From assembly GCA_934476545.1 (NCBI GenBank), contig CAKSOB010000071.1:1-7045 (forward strand): 7,045 nt of DNA, written 5' to 3'. Below, piece after piece: positions 1-6,144 of the stretch (positions are counted from its first letter, which is position 1; each line of letters opens with the position of its first letter). A model generated the notes under the pieces. It had not been told where the DNA came from, did no database searches, and saw only the letters and a list, made by a program, of their open reading frames with translations. The stretch comes from an uncultured Eubacteriales bacterium (GTDB lineage: Bacteria > Bacillota > Clostridia > Oscillospirales > Acutalibacteraceae). A program made the translations under genes and the position numbers.

Positions 1-1
1 G

Positions 2-403
2 GCGGGGGTGTTGCGGCGCTGTTCGCTGGAAGCATTGGGACGGTGCCTGATAGACCAGCGGGAAGACACCCGGGAGGGCTTTCCGGACAGTGAACGAATG
101 CGCCAGTTTGACGTTAAGCTCCCACAGCTTCTGTTGAAAATCCGGGAGTTGCCGAAAACAGAGCAGAATTCTGCGCAAAAAATGGCGTATATCCGTGAAT
201 TGGTGGAATTAAGCCGGGAATGCTTTGGGGAATCGGGAAAACCATTCCTGATTGGGCTGCTCGTGGGTGCTGCCGGAGAGGGAGAGCTGGGGAAGCGCGT
301 GAAGGATACCTTGCTACCGGAACTGGCCGTTGAGATATTAAACGGTATCGGAGCGCTTTTTGAGGCTCCAAATACGGAAATCTCCCCAAAGGTTGGGGTA
401 TAA
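2..403 (+). CDS. Unrecognised protein, 3' end of a gene cut by the window edge
   Basis: The reading frame is open from the first bases to a TAA at 401-403, giving at least 133 residues. A GTG lies at position 8, but there is no room to see a ribosome binding site and the frame continues upstream, so this is most likely the C-terminal part of a longer gene. The visible protein is mostly helical in character: charged helices in the first two thirds, then a short Gly-rich hydrophobic stretch (FLIGLLVGAAGEG) too short and too mixed to call a membrane segment, then an acidic helix. No catalytic motif or known domain is recognised. The lipoprotein gene begins 27 nt after the stop with no visible promoter between them, so co-transcription is likely. 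Coding status is fairly sure; function is unknown. Confidence 0.7.
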   Translation, partial: AGVLRRCSLEALGRCLIDQREDTREGFPDSERMRQFDVKLPQLLLKIRELPKTEQNSAQKMAYIRELVELSRECFGESGKPFLIGLLVGAAGEGELGKRVKDTLLPELAVEILNGIGALFEAPNTEISPKVGV

Positions 404-430
404 AATAAAACTATGAAAAGAGGAAAAACG

Positions 431-1261
431 ATGAAAAAAGTAATTTCTATCCTATCCGCGCTGATGGTGCTGCTTGCACTGACAGCCTGTGCGGGGAAAG
501 CCACAAAGCCAACATATGTTGGAAACTGGGAATTGGACCATGCGGTTATTGACGGTACGGCGTATACGCGTGCTGAGCTGAAGGCAATTGGACAGGATGC
601 CAATATGAAGCTGCTATTGAAGGAGAACGGAAAGGCCTGTTTGACTGTAGACACGGACAGTGAAGTCCTGAATTGGAGCGAGACAAAAAATGGCATCCGG
701 GTAGGGGGTGCGACACTAACGATAGAAGATGGACTTCTCTGTGGAGAATCGGATGATTACATTTTGTATTTCAAAAAAGTACCGGAAAGCCGGTTGAATG
801 AAGAACAGGCAGATAAAGCAATGCAGGAAGCGGAAACAAAATCTCCGGAGACGACAGCTCCGGCAACCGAAGCCACAACAGAACCGACAGTAGAGGCGAC
901 TACAGAACCCACGACAGCGCCAACGACGGAGGCGACTACAGAACCGACGACAGAAGCCACCACAGTGCCGCCAACCGAAGCAACCGCTGAGCTGATAGAC
1001 GGAATGCGTCCGGAATTCAAGGAGGCCATGGATGCCTACGAGGCATTCTACAAGGAGTACTGCGAACTGCTGAAGAAATACACCGCAAATCCAACAGACT
1101 TCTCCATCCTTGGACAATATGCCAACATGCTGACAAAGGCGGACGAGGTTGACAAGGCTTTTAAGAAATGGGATGAATCGGACCTTAATTCGGAGGAGCT
1201 GAAATACTATCTGGATGTGAATAACCGGGTGCTGAAGATGATGGTGGATGTGACGGGGTAA
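431..1261 (+). CDS. Secreted lipoprotein with lipocalin-like N domain, Thr/Pro repeat linker and helical C domain
   Basis: Start chosen at ATG 431 because AAGAGGA at 418-424 sits at good spacing; the in-frame ATG at 413 has no ribosome binding site. This gives 276 residues. Residues 1-20 are a lipoprotein signal peptide: KK, a hydrophobic core, then lipobox LTAC with C20 as the lipidated cysteine, so the protein should be anchored on the outer face of the membrane. Residues about 28-116 have alternating polar and hydrophobic strands (GNWELDHAVIDG, ACLTVDTDS) like small lipocalin-like domains of Clostridia. Residues about 135-187 are a low-complexity TEATTEPT linker. Residues about 193-276 form a helical domain (RPEFKEAMDAYEAFYKEYCE) that resembles, from memory, the DUF6591 family of Firmicute lipoproteins; that assignment is not verified. 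Function is unknown; a surface or binding role is inference. It follows the preceding gene by 27 nt. Confidence 0.9.
   Translation: MKKVISILSALMVLLALTACAGKATKPTYVGNWELDHAVIDGTAYTRAELKAIGQDANMKLLLKENGKACLTVDTDSEVLNWSETKNGIRVGGATLTIEDGLLCGESDDYILYFKKVPESRLNEEQADKAMQEAETKSPETTAPATEATTEPTVEATTEPTTAPTTEATTEPTTEATTVPPTEATAELIDGMRPEFKEAMDAYEAFYKEYCELLKKYTANPTDFSILGQYANMLTKADEVDKAFKKWDESDLNSEELKYYLDVNNRVLKMMVDVTG
833..988 (+). repeat. Thr/Pro/Glu-rich coding repeat in the lipoprotein linker
   Basis: The linker codes for imperfect tandem units of the type TEATTEPT. At DNA level the 17-nt string GAGGCGACTACAGAACC occurs at 893-909 and again at 929-945, a period of 36 nt. Synonymous variation between other units suggests the array is not very recent. 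Linkers of this kind usually act as flexible, extended spacers in exported proteins of Gram-positive bacteria, and their copy number may vary between strains. Confidence 0.8.
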
Positions 1262-1326
1262 TTTATACTTGGGATGTTGTGACGAAGGAATTTGAAGAGG
1301 ATATTCCGGATGAGGAACGGCATTCG

Positions 1327-1425
1327 ATGATCTGCAACAAGTGTCCAAGAGACGACTATCCAAAATGCAGGGAAACGTGCCTGATTGAAAAGAAATTTAT
1401 ATCAAAAGCTTCGTATATCAAATAA
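1327..1425 (+). CDS. Possible 32-residue Cys-rich mini-protein or tail of a decayed gene
   Basis: Frame 1 is open from 1225 to a TAA at 1423-1425. The part from 1264 reads as plausible acidic protein (TWDVVTKEFEEDIPDEERHS) and then CNKCPRDDYPKCRETC, a Cx2Cx7Cx3C pattern like a small zinc-binding knuckle. The only ATG in the frame is at 1327, preceded by GAGGA at 1312-1316 with 10 nt spacing, which would give a 32-residue product. Because the upstream codons also look coding, the stretch could instead be the C-terminal remnant of a gene whose 5' part has been lost or fused out of frame onto the lipoprotein end. No known family is assigned. Confidence 0.35.
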   Translation: MICNKCPRDDYPKCRETCLIEKKFISKASYIK

Positions 1426-1436
1426 CCTGATTGCTT

Positions 1437-1457
1437 GGATATCTCTGGAAAGTAGAG
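1437..1457 (+). repeat. Short dispersed motif GGATATC-CTGGAAA, copy A
   Basis: GGATATCTCTGGAAAGTAGAG at this site closely matches 5768-5789 and, less well, 6034-6050. All three copies are in the same orientation and lie in the two intergenic regions that also hold the GC-rich hairpin repeat. Here the motif is 28 nt upstream of the hairpin. It may be one end of a small non-coding element; that is inference. Confidence 0.4.
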
Positions 1458-1483
1458 TACAATAGAAAAACTGTAGTGGAAAG

Positions 1484-1530
1484 GCCCCGGCAGGTGAATG
1501 TCTGCCGGGGCGTGTCTATGGGTGGGGGAC
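1484..1530 (+). repeat. GC-rich hairpin repeat with G-rich tail, copy 1
   Basis: The arms 1484-1493 (GCCCCGGCAG) and 1502-1511 (CTGCCGGGGC) form a perfect 10-bp stem around an 8-nt loop. The downstream tail TGTCTATGGGTGGGGGAC at 1513-1530 is identical to 5993-6010. The whole unit recurs at 5962-6010 in the same orientation, with a changed loop but a preserved stem. There is no T tract directly after the stem on either strand, so an ordinary intrinsic terminator is not supported. It lies about 225 nt beyond the lipoprotein stop. Likely a dispersed intergenic repeat that folds as RNA or DNA; its role is unknown. Confidence 0.75.
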
Positions 1531-1634
1531 GTTCAGTTAGAAAGCCAGTAGGTGCATTAGGCTTCTTCAATGATTTGCTGACAATGATATCGTAAGAAAG
1601 TATATTAGGTGCCGGGAAGGGGAATGGGAACGGC

Positions 1635-1663
1635 TTGAAATGCGAAAAAATATGTGATATGCT
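1635..1663 (+). promoter_or_regulatory. Sigma-A-type promoter for the 791-residue gene
   Basis: TTGAAA at 1635-1640 and TATGCT at 1658-1663 are separated by exactly 17 nt, and a TG one base before the -10 box (1655-1656) makes it an extended -10. Transcription would start near 1670, leaving a leader of about 38 nt. An imperfect dyad (TATGTGAT at 1651-1658 against ATCATA at 1665-1670) overlaps the -10 and could be an operator, but it is weak. Confidence 0.6.
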
Positions 1664-1689
1664 AATCATACAAACTTTTACGGAAATAT

Positions 1690-1700
1690 GGGGGGAGGGG
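1690..1700 (+). promoter_or_regulatory. G-rich ribosome binding site before ATG 1708
   Basis: The run GGGGGGAGGGG ends 7 nt before ATG 1708. It is a strong but unusually G-rich Shine-Dalgarno site and fixes the start of the 791-residue protein. Confidence 0.7.
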
Positions 1701-1707
1701 TTCTTTT

Positions 1708-4083
1708 ATGAGAGAAAATCAACTTGTACCGGTAAGCTCAAAAGTGCCTGTGGTATTAAAAAAAGAGGGCCTTATGCGGCAAACGCCGGTCGTGACATAT
1801 GATTTGGTAGATCCGCTTCACTATTCGTTTGTTTATAATTTTGACGAAACCATTTCCTATCGAATGGATGAGTGCGGACGCAGCACCGGAGAAAATGATT
1901 TTATTGGGGCTGAATTCGATGAGGCGGTTCCTAAAACATACCATACTTATTATGCGCTTGCGGCGGCCAGTGGAGCACTGACCGGAGCGCTGTGCTTTGT
2001 AAAACTTTCAAAGGATAACCTCCAGGAAATTGAAAGCTGGGGAAAAGAAACATGGAAAAAGGTCGTTTTGTATGCGGCGGAGCTTAGTGGGTTTAAAAAG
2101 AAGGACTATAAAGCAGCATCAAAATACTTGCTCGATCAGGCAATCTTCCAATTTAATAAGGCCGAAAATGCCAAAGCATACATGGCACAACTGAATACGA
2201 ACCCGACGATGGCAGGCCTTGTTTTCTCAATGCTTGCGCAATTTTCTGGTAAAATTTGTACAATAACCACAGACGGGGAAATCAAACTAGAGGAGCCGCC
2301 TAAATATTACTATATTGGAGAAACTGATGGAGAGAAGCTGGTTGCGTCAATTTTATATTGGCTGTTTGCATTGGCAGCTGGACAGGCAGAAAGTGAACGG
2401 CGGATACTGGATGATTTAAACGTTCCTACTGAATTGGTAAAAACGCTGAAAGAATTTGCAAAGATTGAATTTTTAAAGAAAATTCCCGATAACTATGAGG
2501 ACGCAGAAAGAAAATATTCTGAATGGATCAAGAAAATCGTCTCGGAAGCTGAGCTTGATGCCGAAAAGGAAGCAGGGCAGAGGCAGAATGTAGTCATCCA
2601 GCTGATGAAGATGGCACTCAATTTTGGAGAAGACGCATTCCCGGTTTTGGTCAATGACTGTGTCGCCAGAGCCTTGTACAGTTTGGTGCGAGTTGTTGAA
2701 GTTGTAAAAAAATCACACATTCGAACAATGGAAGAGTTGTTGGCTGTTCCTGCTTCGGAATTCATACCCGAGGACAAACGCCTTATATCTGGTATGTGCC
2801 TGGCGGCAAGTGCTTCCTTTGTTGGGGTTAATATTTCTGTAGCAGCGTTAAAGGCATTGGCAGCGAAAAAAAGCGGAAAGGGGGAATTCCTGAATGTTTT
2901 CCTGACAGAAGTGAATATTGTAGGGATAGGACATCTTATTTTCGCTTGTGTTGCAGATTGCAAATATTGGGGTGATTCAATAAAGCCATTTTTCCAACGT
3001 AGACCGCATGAACATACGGAGAAAGAAAGCCCAGAGAATGCAGACAAGGAGGCAGCGTTTGCGGCATTGTCGCTGGATGCAATTCAAGCAAGAATTTTAT
3101 ATTGTTTTGAAAATATCTCTGTTCAGAGAGATATTAAAAAAACAGAGAAGCGGGAAGATGCAGAGAAAAAGCAGCGATGGTTGGAGGCGTGGAGAAAAAG
3201 CATTCTCTCCGGAGCTAATATTCCATATGAATGTGAAGGAACGTATTTTGTCGAGGATGAAGATATTCTGTTTGAAGGTATCTACGAGCTTTCCAAAGAC
3301 AAATCTAATTATGGATGGTTCTACCTGTTGACGCAGGAATTTGCATTATTTGCGCCTTACTGTGCACTTGGGACCGATGATGACAGCGAATATAAAAAGC
3401 TAAAAGTTCAGTATGATTATGTTTCAGATCAGTTTATTCGGAGACAAACAATTGTCAGCCAGGCCGAACTTGACTGTATGTTAACAACATATAGAAGGTA
3501 TGTGGATTATATTTCCAGAAAAACGGCGAAGGCTGTTGCCGCAATTGCTGCGGGAACAGCAGCAACAGCAATCACGGGAGGAGTCGCGTTGGCCTTTGCA
3601 CCTGGAATTGCCGCGATGATTGCCGGTGAGGCTGTCGTTGGACTGCATGGTGCTGCTTTAACAAGTGCAAGCCTGGCGTTTGTTGGTGGAGGATCTCTTG
3701 CGGCCGGTGGTTTGGGAATGGCTGGAGGTACAGCAATTATTACCGGCGGCGGAGCGTTAATTGGACTGGCTGGTTCAGGCGGTGCCTCCGCTGCTGCATT
3801 GCTGATGACAACAAACAACGACTATTGGATAAGACAGAGTGCTAAAATGCTAACATATGCAAAATGCACGCTGTGTGACACATTCCAAAATAAATCCGCA
3901 GTGGAGGGGCTTTTGGAAGAAGTAACGCAAACTGTACGAGATACCACAGAGAATATGGAAGAATTAAAAAGAGAGGATAATGACCTTGATGTGGAGTACC
4001 TGAAAAGACTAGGTAAATATCGCGACTACTTGGAAAAGGTCAAAACAGAGCTACAACGACTAGATAAGAAATTGGCGGAATAA
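1708..4083 (+). CDS. Large protein of unknown function with C-terminal Gly-zipper-like membrane segment
   Basis: This 791-residue protein has its own promoter and ribosome binding site. No enzyme motif (Walker box, HHxxxDG, nuclease or protease triad) is visible, and there is no signal peptide. Short hydrophobic helices occur near residues 81-98 (ALAAASGALTGAL), 168-180 (NPTMAGLVFSMLAQFSG region), 211-225, 362-383 and 402-416. Charged, helical stretches lie at 225-300 and 430-500. Residues about 606-700 are an uninterrupted Gly/Ala-rich hydrophobic region with small-residue zippers (GGGSLAAGGLGMAGGTAIIT), long enough to cross a membrane more than once. It is followed by a CTLC pair at 720-723 and a charged coiled-coil-like tail (735-790). 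From memory, proteins sharing this Gly-rich C-terminal pattern and an NPTxxGLxFSxLxQF-type N-terminal motif occur in Clostridia and mobile DNA, all without assigned function. A membrane-active or pore-forming effector role is only inference. It stands alone, and its codons are more AT-rich than those of the CAT-like gene downstream. Confidence 0.93.
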   Translation: MRENQLVPVSSKVPVVLKKEGLMRQTPVVTYDLVDPLHYSFVYNFDETISYRMDECGRSTGENDFIGAEFDEAVPKTYHTYYALAAASGALTGALCFVKLSKDNLQEIESWGKETWKKVVLYAAELSGFKKKDYKAASKYLLDQAIFQFNKAENAKAYMAQLNTNPTMAGLVFSMLAQFSGKICTITTDGEIKLEEPPKYYYIGETDGEKLVASILYWLFALAAGQAESERRILDDLNVPTELVKTLKEFAKIEFLKKIPDNYEDAERKYSEWIKKIVSEAELDAEKEAGQRQNVVIQLMKMALNFGEDAFPVLVNDCVARALYSLVRVVEVVKKSHIRTMEELLAVPASEFIPEDKRLISGMCLAASASFVGVNISVAALKALAAKKSGKGEFLNVFLTEVNIVGIGHLIFACVADCKYWGDSIKPFFQRRPHEHTEKESPENADKEAAFAALSLDAIQARILYCFENISVQRDIKKTEKREDAEKKQRWLEAWRKSILSGANIPYECEGTYFVEDEDILFEGIYELSKDKSNYGWFYLLTQEFALFAPYCALGTDDDSEYKKLKVQYDYVSDQFIRRQTIVSQAELDCMLTTYRRYVDYISRKTAKAVAAIAAGTAATAITGGVALAFAPGIAAMIAGEAVVGLHGAALTSASLAFVGGGSLAAGGLGMAGGTAIITGGGALIGLAGSGGASAAALLMTTNNDYWIRQSAKMLTYAKCTLCDTFQNKSAVEGLLEEVTQTVRDTTENMEELKREDNDLDVEYLKRLGKYRDYLEKVKTELQRLDKKLAE

Positions 4084-4111
4084 GCGAAAAGCACAGTAAG
4101 GGGCCATCCTT

Positions 4112-4222
4112 ATGACAGACTTGAAAATCACACAGCGGACGAAAATGGACATGGACAAGTCGGCGCAGGGAACCGAGCCAATTATGAATCAGGAGGTTCA
4201 AAATGAATTTTACAGAAATTGA
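4112..4222 (+). CDS. Small 36-codon ORF overlapping the CAT-like gene start, possible leader
   Basis: ATG 4112 is preceded by AAGGGG (4098-4103) with 8 nt spacing. The frame ends at TGA 4220-4222, 20 nt inside the CAT-like gene and in a different frame, so its ribosomes would pass over the AGGAGG and ATG of that gene. The start also lies at the edge of a small hairpin, TAAGG at 4097-4101 with CCTTA at 4108-4112. The product is polar with no recognised domain. Inducible cat genes are known to use short leader peptides for translational attenuation, but those are shorter and not overlapping. It may be a chance ORF or a gene remnant. Confidence 0.25.
   Translation: MTDLKITQRTKMDMDKSAQGTEPIMNQEVQNEFYRN
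4191..4196 (+). promoter_or_regulatory. Consensus ribosome binding site of the CAT-like gene
   Basis: AGGAGG lies 6 nt before ATG 4203. It shows that the true start of the CAT-like gene is at 4203, upstream of the in-frame TAG at 4254. The gene therefore originally began there rather than at the TTG at 4266. Confidence 0.75.
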
Positions 4223-4823
4223 TTTACAGAACTACCCCCGCCGTCAGCACTTCTAGTATTTTTCCTTGCTGCAATATCCCTATGTGGGCGTGACTAATCA
4301 AGTGGATGTTACGGCCTTGGTGCGGTTTTGCAAGGAACGGAAAGGCTCGTTTTATTTGCCTTTTCTGCATGCGGCCGTGTTGGCGGCGGACAGTGTTCCG
4401 GAGCTTCGGCAGCGGATTCGGGGCGGTGGCATTGTGGAATACAGCCAGTGTCCGACCTCCCATATTGAGCTTTTGGAGAATGGAACCTATTGCTACTGTA
4501 CGCTTCGGCACCATATGAAGCTTGATGAATATCTTCCCTATGCGGAGGCTGCCAGAAAGCAGTGCCGCGTCCATGGGAGTATCGAGGAAAGCGCCGATTC
4601 GGAAAGCATGTACTTTATCTCCACGCTTCCGTGGCTGCACTACACCGCCCTGATTCAGCCGGTGGCGGGGGGGGAGAGGAGCCCAACCCGAGGATTACCT
4701 GGGGAAAATTCGAAAAGGATGCCGGGGGGAAGAGAACAGCTTCCGGTAACATTGCTTGTCCACCATGGCCTGGTGGACGGGATTCACATTGCAAGGTTTT
4801 ATGAGGCGCTTGTCCGGGAGTGA
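4203..4823 (+). pseudogene. Chloramphenicol-acetyltransferase-like gene, broken by nonsense and frame-shift changes
   Basis: Read from ATG 4203 through a TAG at codon 18, this is a 206-codon type A CAT-family gene. Family members are usually near 210-220 residues, and those with activity transfer acetyl from acetyl-CoA to an acceptor hydroxyl. Family landmarks are the N-terminal YPRRQHF-x-YF (compare RKEHFEYF-type motifs), FYLPFLHAAVLAADSVPELRQRI, and the catalytic HHGLVDG at 4761-4781 with the second His as general base. The TAG stands where Glu is expected, one base from GAG. In addition, the 17 or so codons between G tracts 4667-4674 and 4724-4729 read better in another frame (PNPRITWGKFEKDAGG), and the original frame resumes before the catalytic motif. 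Internal start TTG 4266 has no ribosome binding site. Many gut homologues are not proven resistance genes, so resistance should not be assumed. The nucleoside phosphorylase starts 30 nt downstream. Confidence 0.8.
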
Positions 4824-4853
4824 AAATAAAACATAAAAAAGGAGATGCTTGCC

Positions 4854-5612
4854 ATGTGGTGTTTACCCAACGACAGTTCCAAAGCGGTTATCAAAGCAGC
4901 TGAGCAAGTCAACAGTGCACATTGTGAGTGCCAATTGCATTTGCCTGAAACCGCCATTGTATTCTTTATGAGTAAGGGAACAGAATACATCATAGAGCAT
5001 TACGATACGGAGAAGATGGCAGAACCGTTTCCACGCTTTTTAAACCGATGTCCAATTTGGAGAATGAAAGACATGAATGTATGTTTTTTGGATGGTGGTC
5101 GGGGTGCGCCGCAAGCTGCGGATACAGTTGAAACTTTAGCTGCTTTGGGCGTGAAAAAATACATTGCGGTTGGAATGTGTGGGGCGTATGGTGAAGGTGT
5201 CAGCCTCGGAGATATTATTTTGCCTCGAAAAGCGTATATAGAGGAAGGAACATCACTTCATTATTATGTGTCCATTGAATTTTCGCGTCCAAGTGAAGAA
5301 TTATTGGATATCGCAAAAACTTTATTTGATTTCCGTGATTATCCCATTGTTTCAACCGATGCAATTTATAGACAGACTTTTGAAAAGGAACAACTGTGGA
5401 GATCAAAAGGTGCGGTTGCTGTTGATATGGAGACGTCCGCTGTTTTTAGTGTTGCACAATATCTTGGACGAAAAGCAGTTGCCTTGTTGATGGTTTCTGA
5501 TATACACCCATTAAAGCCGGATGGCAAAAAATGGGATTGGCAAATGACCAAAGATATGAGATGCTACCTTACGGAACAGGGAATTGCGTTGGCAAGAAAA
5601 CTTGCGGAATAA
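4854..5612 (+). CDS. Nucleoside phosphorylase, PNP/uridine phosphorylase family
   Basis: Cytosolic enzymes of this family split purine or pyrimidine nucleosides with phosphate into base and ribose-1-phosphate for salvage. Start chosen at ATG 4854, 9 nt after GGAG (4841-4844); the in-frame ATG at 4845 abuts that site and is unlikely. The protein is 252 residues, normal for the family. Landmarks are VGMCGAYGEGVSLGDIILP at 106-124 (phosphate/base pocket region), STDAIYRQT at 167-175, and the signature AVDMETSAVFSVAQYLG at 189-205, with E193 the expected ribose-binding Glu. VSD at 214-216 resembles the VSD of DeoD-type purine phosphorylases, whose Asp protonates the base, so a purine substrate is somewhat favoured; this is inference. 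It lies 30 nt after the broken CAT-like gene with no separate promoter seen, so the two were probably co-transcribed. No disruption is visible. Confidence 0.92.
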   Translation: MWCLPNDSSKAVIKAAEQVNSAHCECQLHLPETAIVFFMSKGTEYIIEHYDTEKMAEPFPRFLNRCPIWRMKDMNVCFLDGGRGAPQAADTVETLAALGVKKYIAVGMCGAYGEGVSLGDIILPRKAYIEEGTSLHYYVSIEFSRPSEELLDIAKTLFDFRDYPIVSTDAIYRQTFEKEQLWRSKGAVAVDMETSAVFSVAQYLGRKAVALLMVSDIHPLKPDGKKWDWQMTKDMRCYLTEQGIALARKLAE

Positions 5613-5961
5613 GATTTTCTACTTGATACTTCCAAATAGGTTCCGGCTTGCAAGAATTGTGAGAAACGGACATGATTTTGAAATACAGAAATTTGGTATG
5701 GAACATCTGGTGGACTTGATGTGAAGGAAATAAAACCGCTTTCTGCCCCAAATTAGCTAGTCCCGTCGGAATATCGCTGGAAAATAGAGAATAGGGTAGT
5801 GCTAAGGTGAGGTAAATGCTTGCAAGCGCGTGGCTGCTGCTCAGCGGCCTGTTTTACTCCCTGTAACTCTGTGCGGCGGACGGATGGGGCGTATCTGTCT
5901 GTGTACTGTGACCGCAGTGCGAAAATTTATTGGAATGTGGTGCTGAACTGAAAATAAATGT
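5613..5961. other. Intergenic stretch without a convincing gene
   Basis: About 350 nt with stops in all frames at short intervals. Two fragments look faintly coding: a frame ending at a TAG near 5756 with GTSGGLDVKEIKPLSAPN, and a 16-residue hydrophobic peptide from ATG 5817 (MLASAWLLLSGLFYSL) behind GGTGAGG. Neither is strong enough to call a gene; they may be remains of decayed genes. No terminator with a clear stem and T tract was found after the phosphorylase. Confidence 0.5.
5768..5789 (+). repeat. Short dispersed motif GGATATC-CTGGAAA, copy B
   Basis: GGAATATCGCTGGAAAATAGAG matches copy A at 1437-1457, apart from one extra A and two substitutions. Here it is about 170 nt upstream of hairpin copy 2, compared with 28 nt at copy 1, so if both belong to one element the spacing differs by an insertion or deletion. 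Confidence 0.4.
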
Positions 5962-6010
5962 CCCCGGCAGGCGAAGGTTGCTTGCCGGGGCTTGTCTATG
6001 GGTGGGGGAC
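5962..6010 (+). repeat. GC-rich hairpin repeat with G-rich tail, copy 2
   Basis: Arms 5962-5972 (CCCCGGCAGGC) and 5980-5990 (GCTTGCCGGGG) form an 11-bp stem with one G-T pair around a 7-nt loop. The tail 5993-6010 is identical to 1513-1530. Compared with copy 1, the loop and inner stem changed while pairing was kept, which suggests the fold matters. It lies between the convergent phosphorylase (+) and ArsC-like (-) genes, with no T tract directly following on either strand. Confidence 0.75.
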
Positions 6011-6033
6011 AGAAGACTAGGAAGCACTTACCT

Positions 6034-6050
6034 GGATATCTGAAAAATAG
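6034..6050 (+). repeat. Short dispersed motif GGATATC, degenerate copy C
   Basis: GGATATCTGAAAAATAG is a shorter, weaker match to copies A and B. Unlike copy A it lies just downstream of the hairpin repeat (24 nt after its tail). The match could be chance. Confidence 0.25.
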
Positions 6051-6144
6051 GTTTTTAGGGCCAAAATATTGATTGAAAAGTCCTGGAAAATGGGCCGAAA
6101 GATAATGAAAAGTCGGTGCGTAAAGAAATGAGCAAATCATATTC

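Noticed and set aside
413..430. Upstream ATG as the lipoprotein start
   Set aside because: No ribosome binding site precedes it; ATG 431 has AAGAGGA at good spacing and gives a normal lipoprotein signal.
716..1363. Long minus-strand ORF opposite the lipoprotein
   Set aside because: It arises from the low-complexity Thr/Pro linker and has Cys/Arg-rich, protein-unlike composition; the plus-strand lipoprotein has a signal peptide and ribosome binding site.
1484..1511. Hairpin copy 1 as a rho-independent terminator
   Set aside because: The stem is strong, but no T tract follows directly on either strand and the conserved tail is G-rich.
1507..1528. G-quadruplex in the repeat tail
   Set aside because: Only three runs of three or more G are present close together, so a standard four-tract quadruplex is not supported.
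1418..1669. Minus-strand ORF through hairpin copy 1, and a similar one at 5841-6209
   Set aside because: Both translate the shared repeat to similar peptides (PPPIDTPRQ and PPPIDKPRQ), and the 3-nt length difference keeps frame. The similarity is confined to the repeat, the rest differs, and neither has a ribosome binding site; the repeat itself explains it.
2493..3047. Minus-strand 184-residue ORF inside the large gene
   Set aside because: Ser/Thr-rich antisense shadow with no ribosome binding site.
3507..3818. Minus-strand Ala/Pro-rich ORF opposite the Gly-rich segment
   Set aside because: It is the complement of the Gly/Ala codons of the 791-residue protein, with no start signal of its own.
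4224..4640. Minus-strand ORF opposite the CAT-like gene
   Set aside because: The plus strand carries clear CAT-family motifs including HHGLVDG, and the antisense frame matches nothing recognised.
4845..4853. Upstream ATG as the phosphorylase start
   Set aside because: It directly abuts the GGAG site, leaving no spacing; ATG 4854 is correctly placed.
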